NCBI RefSeq assembly: GCF_000382345.1
Contig: NZ_KB908111.1
Span: 1 to 64,000, forward strand
Length of the DNA stretch: 64,000 nt
From: Massilia niastensis DSM 21313
Lineage (GTDB): Bacteria; Pseudomonadota; Gammaproteobacteria; Burkholderiales; Burkholderiaceae_D
Reading direction: 5' to 3'
In this document: positions 7,764 to 15,938 of the stretch, piece after piece
How positions within the stretch are numbered: the stretch's first letter is position 1
How the letters are laid out: every line of letters starts with the position of its first letter
Program-made: the position numbers and the translations under genes
Notes under the pieces: generated by a model
Seen by the model: the letters and a program-made list of their open reading frames with translations, nothing else
What the model was told of the DNA's origin: nothing
The model's database searches: none

Positions 7764-8585
7764 GTGACTTTCATCAATAAGCTTTCCGCGGCATGGACCC
7801 GCAATAACTCCCTGCTGTGCGTCGGTCTCGATCCGGATGTGTCCCGCCTGCCGGCGCACCTGCAGGGTCAGCCGGACGGTATCGCCCAGTTCTGCAAGGC
7901 GATCATCGATGCGACGGCCGACCTGGCCTGCGCCTTCAAGCCCCAGATCGCCTACTTCGCGGCGCTGGGCGCCGAGGCGCAGCTCGAAGAGATCTGCCGT
8001 TACCTGCGCGAGAACTATCCGCACATCCCGCTGGTGCTGGACGCCAAGCGCGGCGACATCGGCGCCACCGCCCACCAGTATGCGCGCGAAGCCTTCGACC
8101 GCTACGGCGCGGACGCGGTGACGGTCAGCCCGTACATGGGTTTCGATTCGGTCGAGCCCTACATGGAATGGGCGGACCGCGGCGTGATCGTGCTGTGCCG
8201 CACCTCGAACGCGGGCGGTTCCGACCTGCAGTTCCTGGACGTGAACGGGCAGCCGCTGTACCAGCACGTGGCCAGGCTGGTGGCCGAGAAGTGGAACCGC
8301 AACGGCCAGTGCGCGCTGGTGGTGGGCGCGACCTTCCCGGAAGAACTGGCGCAGGTGCGCAAGCTGATCGGCGACATGCCGCTGCTGGTGCCGGGCATCG
8401 GCGCGCAGGGCGGGGATATCGCGGCCACCGTCAAGGCGGGGTGTACCGCCGACGGGACCGGGATGATGATCAATTCGTCGCGCGCGATCCTGTATGCGAA
8501 GCCGCTCGACGGCGAGGATTTCGCGGCGGCGGCGCGCAGGGTGGCGACCGAGACGCGCGATGCGATCAATGCCGTGCGCGGCTGA
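7764..8585 (+). CDS. pyrF: Orotidine 5'-phosphate decarboxylase (type 2)
   Basis: Catalyses the last step of de novo UMP synthesis, OMP to UMP plus CO2, in the cytoplasm. At 273 aa it matches the longer PyrF subfamily 2. The catalytic motif is [13 protein letters not shown], with the Lys and Asp of the charge network, preceded by LLCVGLDPD and followed by [12 protein letters not shown] and [11 protein letters not shown]. The GTG start at 7764 gives the usual family N-terminus ([10 protein letters not shown]) and has AAGGGG upstream; an upstream ATG at 7728 would add 12 atypical residues. Monocistronic, ending in a strongly palindromic region shared with sbcB. Confidence 0.95.
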   Translation: MTFINKLSAAWTRNNSLLCVGLDPDVSRLPAHLQGQPDGIAQFCKAIIDATADLACAFKPQIAYFAALGAEAQLEEICRYLRENYPHIPLVLDAKRGDIGATAHQYAREAFDRYGADAVTVSPYMGFDSVEPYMEWADRGVIVLCRTSNAGGSDLQFLDVNGQPLYQHVARLVAEKWNRNGQCALVVGATFPEELAQVRKLIGDMPLLVPGIGAQGGDIAATVKAGCTADGTGMMINSSRAILYAKPLDGEDFAAAARRVATETRDAINAVRG

Positions 8586-8609
8586 TCAAGGCATCAAGTT
8601 ACCGCTGAG

Positions 8610-8720
8610 ATCAGCGCGTGGGCGGATTCCCGCCCACGCGCTGATGGTTGGCGGCGCGATCATCGCGCCCGATATCGGCACCGCCAACGATCACCGCGTG
8701 GACAGCAAAGCTGTCCACGC
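8610..8720. repeat. Three tandem palindromes between pyrF and sbcB
   Basis: Three hairpins follow one another. 8610-8645 has perfect 16-bp arms (ATCAGCGCGTGGGCGG) and a 4-base loop. 8647-8688 has GTTGGCGG/CCGCCAAC outer arms and an inner GGCGCGAT/ATCGCGCC palindrome. 8696-8720 has 11-bp arms (GCGTGGACAGC) and an AAA loop. They lie between convergent genes and probably act as a bidirectional transcription stop, although none has a T-run. They could also be REP-like. Confidence 0.75.
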
Positions 8721-8729
8721 TACCGGGAC

Positions 8730-10178
8730 TCAATACCGCGAGGGCGCGATCCCCTCCGCATAATCGTACAGCGCCCCCAGTATCTCTTCCCCGCGCTCAT
8801 CCGCCGTCTCCGACAGCGCATCGATCTCCATGAACAGCTGGTCCACCGTGCGCGCCCCGGCGGCGCCATCGAACAGCCGCGCCGCCCGATGCTCTTCCCA
8901 GCGCTGCATTTCCTGCTCCGACAGCGTGTGCGGGAAATTGCGGGCGCGGTAGCGGAACAGCAGTTCGGACAGGCGCTCGTCCTCGAAGCCCGGACGCCGC
9001 CCGGCCAGCGCCGCCGGCGGTTCGGCGCGCAGCGCCTCCAGCTTGCGGCGGTCGCCGTTGCTGACGAAGCCGCCGTACAGGTCTTCGTCCACGTCCACTT
9101 CCTCGGCCGCCGCCGGCTTCTGGAACACCTGCGCCCACACCGCCTTCATGTCGCGCCCGCCCGCCGCCAGCGCCGCATGCGCGCGGCCGCGCTCCAGGTC
9201 GATCTCCCAGCGCGTGGCCAGGTCCGGCCGCAAGGTCTTCAGGTTCCCCACCAGCATGGGCGACTTGTTCAGGTGCACGCTCTTGACCGGCAGCCGCGTC
9301 ACGCCCTCCGGCAGGTCGGCGTTGCGCGTGAACATGCGCATCCGGATCGTCTCGGCATCCATGCGGAACAGCTCGGACGGATCGTGGCGGCAATCCCAGA
9401 CCAGGATCTCGTTCTTGTTGGTCGGGTGCTGGGCCAGCGGCCACACCAGGCCCAGGCAGCCATGTTCGACCGGGAACATGCCGGACACGTGCAGGAAGGG
9501 CTGGCGCTGGGCCGGGTCCAGGTGCAGGCCCATCTCGGCCGCCACCCGGTCCTTGCGGCGCAGCTCGAGGCAGAAGTCGAACAGGCGCGGCTGCCTGTCG
9601 CGGATCAGGCGCGCCAGGGCGATCGTCGCGCGCACGTCGGACAGCGCATCGTGCGCGGACTCGTGCGCCAGGCCGTTGGCGGCGGTCAGGTGCTCCAGCC
9701 GGAAGCTGGGCTTGCCGTCCTCGCGGCGCGGCCATTCGATGCCGTCCGGGCGCAGCGCATGCACCATGCGCACCACGTCCAGCAGGTCCCAGCGCCCGCA
9801 CTGGTTCTGCCATTCGCGCGCATACGGATCGATCAGGTTGCGCCAGAACAGGAAACGCGTGAACTCGTCGTCGAAGCGGATCGTGTTGTAGCCCACGCCC
9901 ACCGTGCCCGGCTCGCTGAACGCGGCCTCGATCCGGCGCGCGAATTCGTGCTCGGGCACGCCCAGCTCCAGGCATTGCTGCGGAGTGATGCCGGTGATCA
10001 GGCAGGACTGCGGATCCGGCAGGAAGTCGTTGGCCGGCTGGCAGTACAGCATGATCGGTTCGCCGATTTCGTTCAGCTCGGCGTCGGTGCGGATGGCGGC
10101 GAACTGGGCCGGGCGGTCGCGGCGCGGCGTCGCGCCGAAGGTTTCATAGTCGTGCCAGAGAAAGGTATGCGTGCTCAT
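8730..10178 (-). CDS. sbcB: Exodeoxyribonuclease I
   Basis: A 3'-5' single-strand DNA exonuclease used in recombination and mismatch repair. The 482-aa protein has the usual length. DEDD exonuclease motifs are visible: HDYETFG (Asp10, Glu12) at the start, then GYNTIRFDDEFTRF and ESAHDALSDVRATIALARL. These are followed by the SH3-like and helical C-terminal regions typical of ExoI (HVSGMFP, SELLFRYRARNFP). The ATG at 10178 was chosen because MSTHTFLWHDYETFG is the family N-terminus. It converges on pyrF and is divergent from nothing; the cNMP/GGDEF gene follows upstream on the same strand after 58 bases. Confidence 0.93.
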   Translation of the reverse strand: MSTHTFLWHDYETFGATPRRDRPAQFAAIRTDAELNEIGEPIMLYCQPANDFLPDPQSCLITGITPQQCLELGVPEHEFARRIEAAFSEPGTVGVGYNTIRFDDEFTRFLFWRNLIDPYAREWQNQCGRWDLLDVVRMVHALRPDGIEWPRREDGKPSFRLEHLTAANGLAHESAHDALSDVRATIALARLIRDRQPRLFDFCLELRRKDRVAAEMGLHLDPAQRQPFLHVSGMFPVEHGCLGLVWPLAQHPTNKNEILVWDCRHDPSELFRMDAETIRMRMFTRNADLPEGVTRLPVKSVHLNKSPMLVGNLKTLRPDLATRWEIDLERGRAHAALAAGGRDMKAVWAQVFQKPAAAEEVDVDEDLYGGFVSNGDRRKLEALRAEPPAALAGRRPGFEDERLSELLFRYRARNFPHTLSEQEMQRWEEHRAARLFDGAAGARTVDQLFMEIDALSETADERGEEILGALYDYAEGIAPSRY

Positions 10179-10236
10179 CTGTTTTTCTGTGTTGAAGCGG
10201 TCCGGCGCCATGGTGGCACAGAACCTGCCGGCCGTG

Positions 10237-11199
10237 TTAGAGACAAACGCGGTCGCGTCCCGCTTCTTTTGCCCGGTACAGCGCCGCGTCGGCGGCAGCC
10301 ACCAGCGCGCCCTCGTCGGCGCCGGGCGCCAGGCTGGCCACGCCGAAGGAACCGGTCATGTGGGGCAGGGGCAGGCGCATGTCGGGAAACACGATCGTGG
10401 CGCGCAGGCGCCGGCACAGGCGCTCCGCCACCACGCCGGCCAGCTGGGCGCTGGTGTCCGGCAGCACCGCCATCATTTCTTCGCCACCGTAGCGCACCGC
10501 AAAGTCGGACGGGCGCAGCGCGCCGCGGATCACGTTCGCGGCGGCCTCCAGCGCGGCGTCGCCGGCCAGGTGGCCGTGGGTGTCGTTGAAGCGCTTGAAG
10601 TGGTCGAGGTCGATCATGACCAGCGACAGCGGGCTGTCTTCCTGGCGCGAGCGCGCCACCAGCTTGGGCAGCATCTCGTTCAGCCAGGCGCGGTTGTACA
10701 GCCCGGTCAGGCCGTCGTTCAGCGACAGCTGGCGGTAGAACTCGCCCAGTTTCTGGCGCCGGCGCAGCAGGGCGTTGGCGGCGCGGATGCGGAAGGACAG
10801 CAGGCGCAGCAGGTTGCGCGCGAGGACGTTCGAGCGGTCGATCAGGTCCGACACCAGATCCGGCTCGATCACCAGCAGGTCGCTGTCTTCCAGCGCGGTG
10901 ATGGCGGCCAGGTTGACCGCGTCGTCCAGCACCGCCTGCTCGCCGACGCTCTCGCCCGGCAGGATGCGGATGGTGCCGCCATCGTCGCCCGCATGGGTGT
11001 CGGACGCCACTTCGAGCTGGCCGGCCAGCACGATGTACAGCCGCGCCCGCACGCCATCCTCGATCCGGCGTCCCCGGCCGACCCGCACGACCGCGCATGC
11101 CGCCAGGGTCGCGGCGACCGAGGCGTCGTATTCGTCGCGAAACAGCTGCAGGTCGCGGACGGTGTAGCGGGAAGCACCGAAGGTGCCGATCTGTTCCAA
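10237..11199 (-). CDS. cNMP-binding/GGDEF diguanylate cyclase, TTG start
   Basis: A 320-aa signalling protein. An N-terminal cyclic-nucleotide-binding fold (about 20-115; RLYIVLAGQLEVA, then GESVGEQAVLDD) is followed by a short helix and a GGDEF domain (about 160-320; SLNDGLTGLYNRAWLNE, IDLDHFKRFNDTHGHLAGD). The active loop reads RYGGEEMM, a GGEE variant, and an inhibitory-site RxxD (RPSD) stands five residues before it, so it should make c-di-GMP under product feedback. No ATG exists near the domain start. The TTG at 11199, with GAGG six bases upstream, is the best start. Confidence 0.85.
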   Translation of the reverse strand: MEQIGTFGASRYTVRDLQLFRDEYDASVAATLAACAVVRVGRGRRIEDGVRARLYIVLAGQLEVASDTHAGDDGGTIRILPGESVGEQAVLDDAVNLAAITALEDSDLLVIEPDLVSDLIDRSNVLARNLLRLLSFRIRAANALLRRRQKLGEFYRQLSLNDGLTGLYNRAWLNEMLPKLVARSRQEDSPLSLVMIDLDHFKRFNDTHGHLAGDAALEAAANVIRGALRPSDFAVRYGGEEMMAVLPDTSAQLAGVVAERLCRRLRATIVFPDMRLPLPHMTGSFGVASLAPGADEGALVAAADAALYRAKEAGRDRVCL

Positions 11200-11304
11200 G
11201 GGGATCCTCAAGCGGGGGGCATCGTGACAGCAACGAATAATAACGCATTGCAATAGCTGAGCGGAGGCTGGCGTTTCATAAACAACAGTGTTCCAATAAC
11301 GGCC

Positions 11305-12117
11305 ATGACAACTTCCATCTCCTCCTTGACGGACGCCATCGGCCGGGTGCATGCGCCGGCGCCGGGTGCGCGCATCGTTTCCCTGGTGCCGTCCATTACC
11401 GAACTGCTGTGCGATCTCGGACTGGCCGCGCAGCTGGTCGGCCGCACCGGTTTCTGCATCCACCCGCGCGAGACGCTCGCCGCGATCCCGAAGGTGGGCG
11501 GCACCAAGGATGTCAATATCGACAAGATCCGCAAGCTGGCGCCGACCCATGTGGTGGTCAACATCGACGAGAATGAAAAGCCGACCGTCGACCTGCTGGC
11601 CGAATTCGTGCCCCACATCGTGGTGACCCACCCGCTGGCGCCGCGCGACAACCTCGGCCTGGCGCGCCTGATGGGCGGCATCTTCGGCGCCGGGGCCGCC
11701 GCCGAAGCCTGGTGCGCGGCCTTCGAGGAGGAATACGCGACGCTGCGCGCGCTGCCGCCGGGACCGGGCCGCACGGTGCTGTACTGCATCTGGCAAGACC
11801 CGTGGATGAGCATTTCGCAGGACACCTATATCGCCGCCATGCTGGCGGAGCTGGGCTGGCGCGTACCCAGCCTGGGAGAGGAGCGCTATCCGCGCTTCGA
11901 GTGGTCGGAGCGGCTGGTGGACGGGCTCGACGCGGTGCTGCTGTCGACCGAGCCCTACCGCTTCACGGAAGCGCATGCGGACGCGCTCGAGAAGCAGATC
12001 GGCATCCCGGTATTCCTGGTCGATGGAGAAATGATGTCGTGGTATGGCAGCCGCGCGCTGGCCGGCCTGCGCTACCTGCGCGTGCTGCGCGCCATGCTGG
12101 AGGGGACGGGAGGCTAG
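11305..12117 (+). CDS. Cobalamin-binding-like protein (BtuF/TroA helical-backbone family)
   Basis: A 270-aa protein of the periplasmic-binding-protein class III fold. It has RIVSLVPSITELLCDLGL near residue 25, VGRTGFCIHP, GGTKDVNIDKIRKLAPTHVV and the long backbone helix region, like BtuF and the common cobalamin-binding proteins. It lacks any signal peptide, so it should be cytosolic, and no ABC permease or ATPase gene lies nearby. Such orphan versions are frequent in Burkholderiales and their ligand is not established. The upstream neighbour is divergent, and the shared 105 bp must hold both promoters. Confidence 0.8.
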   Translation: MTTSISSLTDAIGRVHAPAPGARIVSLVPSITELLCDLGLAAQLVGRTGFCIHPRETLAAIPKVGGTKDVNIDKIRKLAPTHVVVNIDENEKPTVDLLAEFVPHIVVTHPLAPRDNLGLARLMGGIFGAGAAAEAWCAAFEEEYATLRALPPGPGRTVLYCIWQDPWMSISQDTYIAAMLAELGWRVPSLGEERYPRFEWSERLVDGLDAVLLSTEPYRFTEAHADALEKQIGIPVFLVDGEMMSWYGSRALAGLRYLRVLRAMLEGTGG

Positions 12118-12127
12118 TGGGCTGCGC

Positions 12128-12162
12128 CCTCGCAGGCGCGCCCTGCGGACGTTCCTGCGAGG
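12128..12162. terminator. Hairpin between convergent genes
   Basis: A 9-bp perfect stem, CCTCGCAGG/CCTGCGAGG, with a 17-base loop lies between the convergent BtuF-like and HPF-like genes. No T-run follows, so termination is only likely. Confidence 0.4.
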
Positions 12163-12176
12163 ATCGCTGAAGCGGG

Positions 12177-12551
12177 TCAGGAATCCGTCAGGTGCTTGTC
12201 GGCCGTCGGGTCGTCGAGCACCGGCGGAGTGTGCTTGTTCTTGTCCTGCAGGCGGCCGAGCGCGCTGTCGAGCGCACGCGCGAGCTTGTTGCCCGCATTC
12301 TGGATCGCCTGGTGCAGGTCGATGGCATGGTCGTGGACGACCACCGGCGCGTAGCCGCTGACGCGCGCTTCCATCATGCAGTCGTTGCCGCCGTCTGCTT
12401 TCTTTTGCTTGTTCTCATTGCTGAGGTGTACATCGACGCGGGTGATCTGTTCGCCGAAACGCTCGATGGAAGAACGGATGATGGATGCAACGTGCTCGTC
12501 CAGGCCTTGGTGTTTATCGATGGTACGGTCGGTATTGACATTGATTTGCAT
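12177..12551 (-). CDS. HPF/RaiA-family ribosome-associated protein
   Basis: A 124-aa protein with the short HPF/YfiA fold: MQINVNTDRTIDKHQGLDEHV, then VDVHLSNENKQK, then ARVSGYAPVVVHDHAIDLHQAIQNAGNKLARALD. Family members bind the small subunit and help hibernation or prevent miscoding. It is longer at the C-terminus than short HPF but lacks the dimerisation domain of long HPF. AGGAG seven bases before the ATG at 12551 fixes the start. This is probably an accessory paralogue: the main hpf normally sits beside rpoN, which is not here. Confidence 0.85.
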   Translation of the reverse strand: MQINVNTDRTIDKHQGLDEHVASIIRSSIERFGEQITRVDVHLSNENKQKKADGGNDCMMEARVSGYAPVVVHDHAIDLHQAIQNAGNKLARALDSALGRLQDKNKHTPPVLDDPTADKHLTDS

Positions 12552-12693
12552 ATGTACGCTCCTGTTGTCATGTCGACCCCATCTTACACCGACTGGCGGT
12601 TTCTCCGCGTCCTCCCTGGCATCTTGCACAAGAGGCAAGCTCATGGCGGGCTCATTGGCTATCATGGTGGTCCCTGATCATTTGAAACCAGAC

Positions 12694-13245
12694 ATGAAAC
12701 GACAAGCTGCATTCGTTGCCGGCGCCGTCGCCGCGGGCCTGCTCGCGATGTCCGTCGCCGCGAGTCCTTACTGGGCGCTGCACCGCCTGCGCTCCGCCGT
12801 CGAGGAGCGCGACGCCCAGGCATTTTCCGAGCGGGTCGACTATCCGCTGCTGCGCGCCAGCATGAAGGAGCAGTTGAAGGGCGCGATGCGCGCGGAACTG
12901 GGCGGCGAGGGCGCGGACGGGAATCCGCTCGCCGCCTTCGGACAGGCCATGGCGGGCGTCCTGATCGATCCCCTGGTCGACATGGTGGTGACGCCGGGCG
13001 GCGTGATGGTCATGATGGAACGCGGGAAGACCAGCCTGCCCAGGCCCGGCCAGGAACCGGAGCGCCCGGCGCCGGCGGATCGGCCGGGCCGGGATGCGGA
13101 AAAGGTCGACTACGCGCTGTCCTACCGCGGCTGGGACCGGGTCGCGCTCACCCGCAAGGGCGGCGACGGCGGCAGCTTCATCCTCAGGCGCTACGGCGTG
13201 TGGCACTGGAAGCTGGCCGGCATCGAGCTGCCCCCCGGGACCTAG
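12694..13245 (+). CDS. DUF2939-family protein
   Basis: A 183-aa protein with one N-terminal hydrophobic segment (about residues 7-25, signal anchor or signal peptide) followed by a DUF2939-like domain: SPYWALHRLRSAVEERDAQA, YPLLRASMKEQL, then DYALSYRGWDRVAL and YGVWHWKLAGIELP. The family is predicted to be exported and has no known function. The ATG at 12694 starts the hydrophobic segment. The stop codon TAG lies within the left CTAG of the palindromic element at 13242-13406. Confidence 0.75.
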   Translation: MKRQAAFVAGAVAAGLLAMSVAASPYWALHRLRSAVEERDAQAFSERVDYPLLRASMKEQLKGAMRAELGGEGADGNPLAAFGQAMAGVLIDPLVDMVVTPGGVMVMMERGKTSLPRPGQEPERPAPADRPGRDAEKVDYALSYRGWDRVALTRKGGDGGSFILRRYGVWHWKLAGIELPPGT

Positions 13246-13406
13246 TGGGTCACTTGGCAACAGATCGGGGCATAAAAGCGCTTCTTCTTGCGCCAGGCGT
13301 TGTTGCAAATCCTCGCGATAGCCAGCTATCGCTGCGGTTTGCGCCTGGCCTGGCGCAAAAATCCATCGCTTTTATTGGCCACTCCCGTTGCCAAGTGACC
13401 CACTAG
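13242..13406. mobile_element. MITE-like palindromic element with CTAG duplication
   Basis: The termini TGGGTCACTTGGCAAC (13246-13261) and their exact reverse complement (13387-13402) are each flanked by CTAG (13242-13245 and 13403-13406), which fits a 4-bp target duplication. The interior has further dyads: TTGCGCCAGGC/GCCTGGCGCAA and GCGATAGC/GCTATCGC. There is no coding capacity. Both neighbouring convergent genes end on the TAG within these CTAGs, so the insertion broke neither gene. Confidence 0.65.
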
Positions 13407-14653
13407 GCGGCCTTGGCCTGTTCCTTCTCGTGGTGGGGGAAGCGGTCCATCTTCGACAGCACCGGGAACAGCACCGCCCACAGCCCGGTGACGGCCAGGG
13501 TCGCGGCGCCGCCCAGCAGGATCGAGCGCACCAGTCCCAGCCAGCCGGCGGTCACGCCCGACTCGAATTCGCCCAGCTCGTTGGAGGCGCCGATGAAGAC
13601 CGAATTGACGGCGCTGACGCGGCCGCGGATCTCGTCCGGGGTCTCGTACTGTACCAGCAGGTGGCGGATGTAGACGCTCACCATGTCGCCCGCGCCGAGC
13701 AGGAACAGGGCGCCCAGCGCCAGCGGGAAGCTGCTGGTCCAGCCCAGCGCCAGGGTGCACAGGCCATACACGGCCACGCCGCCGAACATCCAGGCCCCGA
13801 CCCGGCGCGTGATCGGGAAGAAGGCCAGCGTGATCGAGCACAGGGCCGCGCCGAGGCCCGGCGCGGTGCGCAGCAGGCCCAGGCCGGTGGGGCCGGCGTG
13901 CAGCACGTCGTGCGCATAGGCCGGGAGCATGGCGGTGACGCCGCCGAACAGCACCGCGAACAGGTCGAGCGAGATCGCGCCCAGCACGATGGGCCGCGAC
14001 CACACGAAGCGCAGGCCCTCGAGCAGGCTGTGCCAGCTGACCGGGGCCTTGTTGATGGTCTGCGAGATGCTGCGGGTGCCGGACATGAGCAGCACCGCCA
14101 CCGCCAGCAGGCTGGCCGACATCATGTGCACGGTCTGCGGCCCGAAGGCGTACAGCAGGCCGCCCACGATCGGGCCGGCGATCACGGCCACGTGGAAGCT
14201 CGAGGAGCCCAGGGCGACGGCCTGGCTGAATTCGCGGTCCGACACCAGGTTCTTGAGCACCGCCTGCGAGGCCGGCATCATGAAGGCGCGCGCGCTGCCG
14301 AACAGCACCAGGATCGCGAACACGGGCCAGACCACCTTGCTGCCGCTGGCGGTGAAGGCGATCAGCATGGCGCTGCACAGGAGCTGGGTCGCCATGCACA
14401 GCAGGACGATGATGCGGCGGTTGTAGCGGTCGGCCACGTGGCCCGCCCACAGGATCAGTACCAGGAAGGGCGCGAACTGGGCCAGGCCGATCAGGCCGAG
14501 GTCGAACAGGCTGCCGGTGATCTGGTAGACCTGCCAGCCGATCGCGACGCTCTGCATCTGGATGGCGAGCGTGCCGAGGAAGCGGGCGGAGAGGTAGAAG
14601 GACAGGTTGCGGTTGCGCAGGATGGCCAGGCCGGATGGCGACACCAGGGACAT
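13403..14653 (-). CDS. MFS transporter (EntS/MFS_3-like)
   Basis: A 416-aa inner-membrane permease with 12 predicted helices. The MFS loop motif GHVADRYNRRIIVLL follows helix 2, and a cytoplasmic central loop lies near FVWSRPIVLGAI. The pattern (FLGTLAIQMQSVAIGWQVYQITGS, ARAFMMPASQAVLKNLV) matches the MFS_3/EntS exporters used for siderophores or drugs. The start at 14653 gives MSLVSPSGLAIL just before helix 1; a longer start at 14704 adds 17 unlikely residues. The stop codon lies in the right CTAG of the palindromic element. Substrate unknown. Confidence 0.85.
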   Translation of the reverse strand: MSLVSPSGLAILRNRNLSFYLSARFLGTLAIQMQSVAIGWQVYQITGSLFDLGLIGLAQFAPFLVLILWAGHVADRYNRRIIVLLCMATQLLCSAMLIAFTASGSKVVWPVFAILVLFGSARAFMMPASQAVLKNLVSDREFSQAVALGSSSFHVAVIAGPIVGGLLYAFGPQTVHMMSASLLAVAVLLMSGTRSISQTINKAPVSWHSLLEGLRFVWSRPIVLGAISLDLFAVLFGGVTAMLPAYAHDVLHAGPTGLGLLRTAPGLGAALCSITLAFFPITRRVGAWMFGGVAVYGLCTLALGWTSSFPLALGALFLLGAGDMVSVYIRHLLVQYETPDEIRGRVSAVNSVFIGASNELGEFESGVTAGWLGLVRSILLGGAATLAVTGLWAVLFPVLSKMDRFPHHEKEQAKAA

Positions 14654-14750
14654 GGGAGCTTTCGGGACGATGCGGAGGTGAACTCGACATTGTGCCCGAA
14701 ACAACGACTACCTGCTGGCGGCCATGTTCATGCCGCGGTGGCGCCCAGCC

Positions 14751-15779
14751 TCACGGTTGCGCCAGGTCGGCTTCCGAAGTGAACGCGTCGGCGAAGAACT
14801 CGTCCGCCGGCAGGCCGCACCGTTCCACGTAGTCGCGGCGGGCCGAGTCGACCATGACCGGGGCGCCGCAGGCATACACCTGGTAGCCCGACAGGTCGGG
14901 GATGTCCTGCATCACGGCCGCGTGCACGAAGCCGGTGCGGCCCTGCCAGGCATCCTCGGGCAGCGCCTCGGACACCACCGGCACGTAGCCGAAGTCGGGC
15001 AGGGTGGTTTCCCATGCGCGGCACAGTTCGTCCATGTACAGGTCCTGCGGACGGCGGCCGCCCCAGTACAGGCGCACGGGACGGGCCGACTTCAGGTGCA
15101 TCAGGTGCTCGACCAGGGCCTTGACCGGCGCGAAGCCGGTGCCCGAGGCCAGCAGCACGATCGGCTTGTCCGACTCTTCGCGCAGGAAGAAGGTGCCCAG
15201 CGGCGCCTCGAAGCGCAGGATGTCGCGCTCCTTCATGGCGCCGAACACGTGGTCGGTGAACAGGCCGCCCGGCATGTGCCGGATGTGCAGTTCGAGCGGG
15301 CCGTCGAAGGACGGCGCGTTGGCGATGCTGTAGGCGCGGCGCTTGCCGTCCTTGAGCAGGAATTCGAGATACTGGCCGGCGCGGTAGGCCAGCGCCTCGT
15401 TGGCCGGCAGCTGCAGGTTCAGGATGGTCACGTCCGGCGCGGCCCGGCGGATGCCCGCGATCCGGGTCGGCATCTTGCGCACCGGGTAGTCGGAGCTGCC
15501 GCCGACCTCGCGCGCCTCGATCACGAGGTCGCCCTCGGGCACGGCGCAGCAGAACAGGGACATGCCCTGGGTCTTTTCGAGATCGGTCAGGGAGCGCTGC
15601 TGGTGCGGCTTGTGGCCGACCGCGCCGTCGAGCACCTTGCCCTTGCACGAGCCGCAGGCGCCGTTCTTGCAGCCATACGGCAGGCCGATGCCGGCGCGGA
15701 TCGCTGCGGCGAGGACGGTTTCATCGGCCTCGCAGGTGAACTGGTGGCCGCTCGGCTGGACGGTAATCTGGAAACTCAT
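14751..15779 (-). CDS. Ferredoxin-FAD reductase, CDP-6-deoxy-delta-3,4-glucoseen reductase type
   Basis: A 342-aa soluble electron-transfer protein. Residues 1-90 form a plant-type 2Fe-2S ferredoxin (YGCKNGACGSCKGK: Cys37, Cys42, Cys45; fourth Cys at 77 or 78). Next are an FAD domain (RAYSIANAP) and an NAD(P) domain (LLASGTGFAPVKALVEHL, VYACGAPVMVDSARRDY). This arrangement is that of AscD/RfbI and of oxygenase reductases. In Burkholderiales it is usually named CDP-6-deoxy-glucoseen reductase, but no deoxysugar genes accompany it, so its partner is unknown. Monocistronic, convergent with nothing adjacent. Confidence 0.82.
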   Translation of the reverse strand: MSFQITVQPSGHQFTCEADETVLAAAIRAGIGLPYGCKNGACGSCKGKVLDGAVGHKPHQQRSLTDLEKTQGMSLFCCAVPEGDLVIEAREVGGSSDYPVRKMPTRIAGIRRAAPDVTILNLQLPANEALAYRAGQYLEFLLKDGKRRAYSIANAPSFDGPLELHIRHMPGGLFTDHVFGAMKERDILRFEAPLGTFFLREESDKPIVLLASGTGFAPVKALVEHLMHLKSARPVRLYWGGRRPQDLYMDELCRAWETTLPDFGYVPVVSEALPEDAWQGRTGFVHAAVMQDIPDLSGYQVYACGAPVMVDSARRDYVERCGLPADEFFADAFTSEADLAQP

Positions 15780-15938
15780 GCGATATCGGATGGTTGTGCG
15801 CCGCTGGCGCAAGCTGTTGATCTTGAGGCGGTTTTGCCGCGTGACAGGGCGCCATTCTACACCGGCCCCGCTTTTGCCGGAAAACACGGCACGGGACGCT
15901 GTGCTAGAGTACCGGGCTTTGGAACCACTCTTTACGTC

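Noticed and set aside
14724-15938. Upstream extension of the epimerase-like gene in the same frame.
   Set aside because: It is antisense to the ferredoxin reductase gene and the Rossmann motif begins right after the ATG at 15939.
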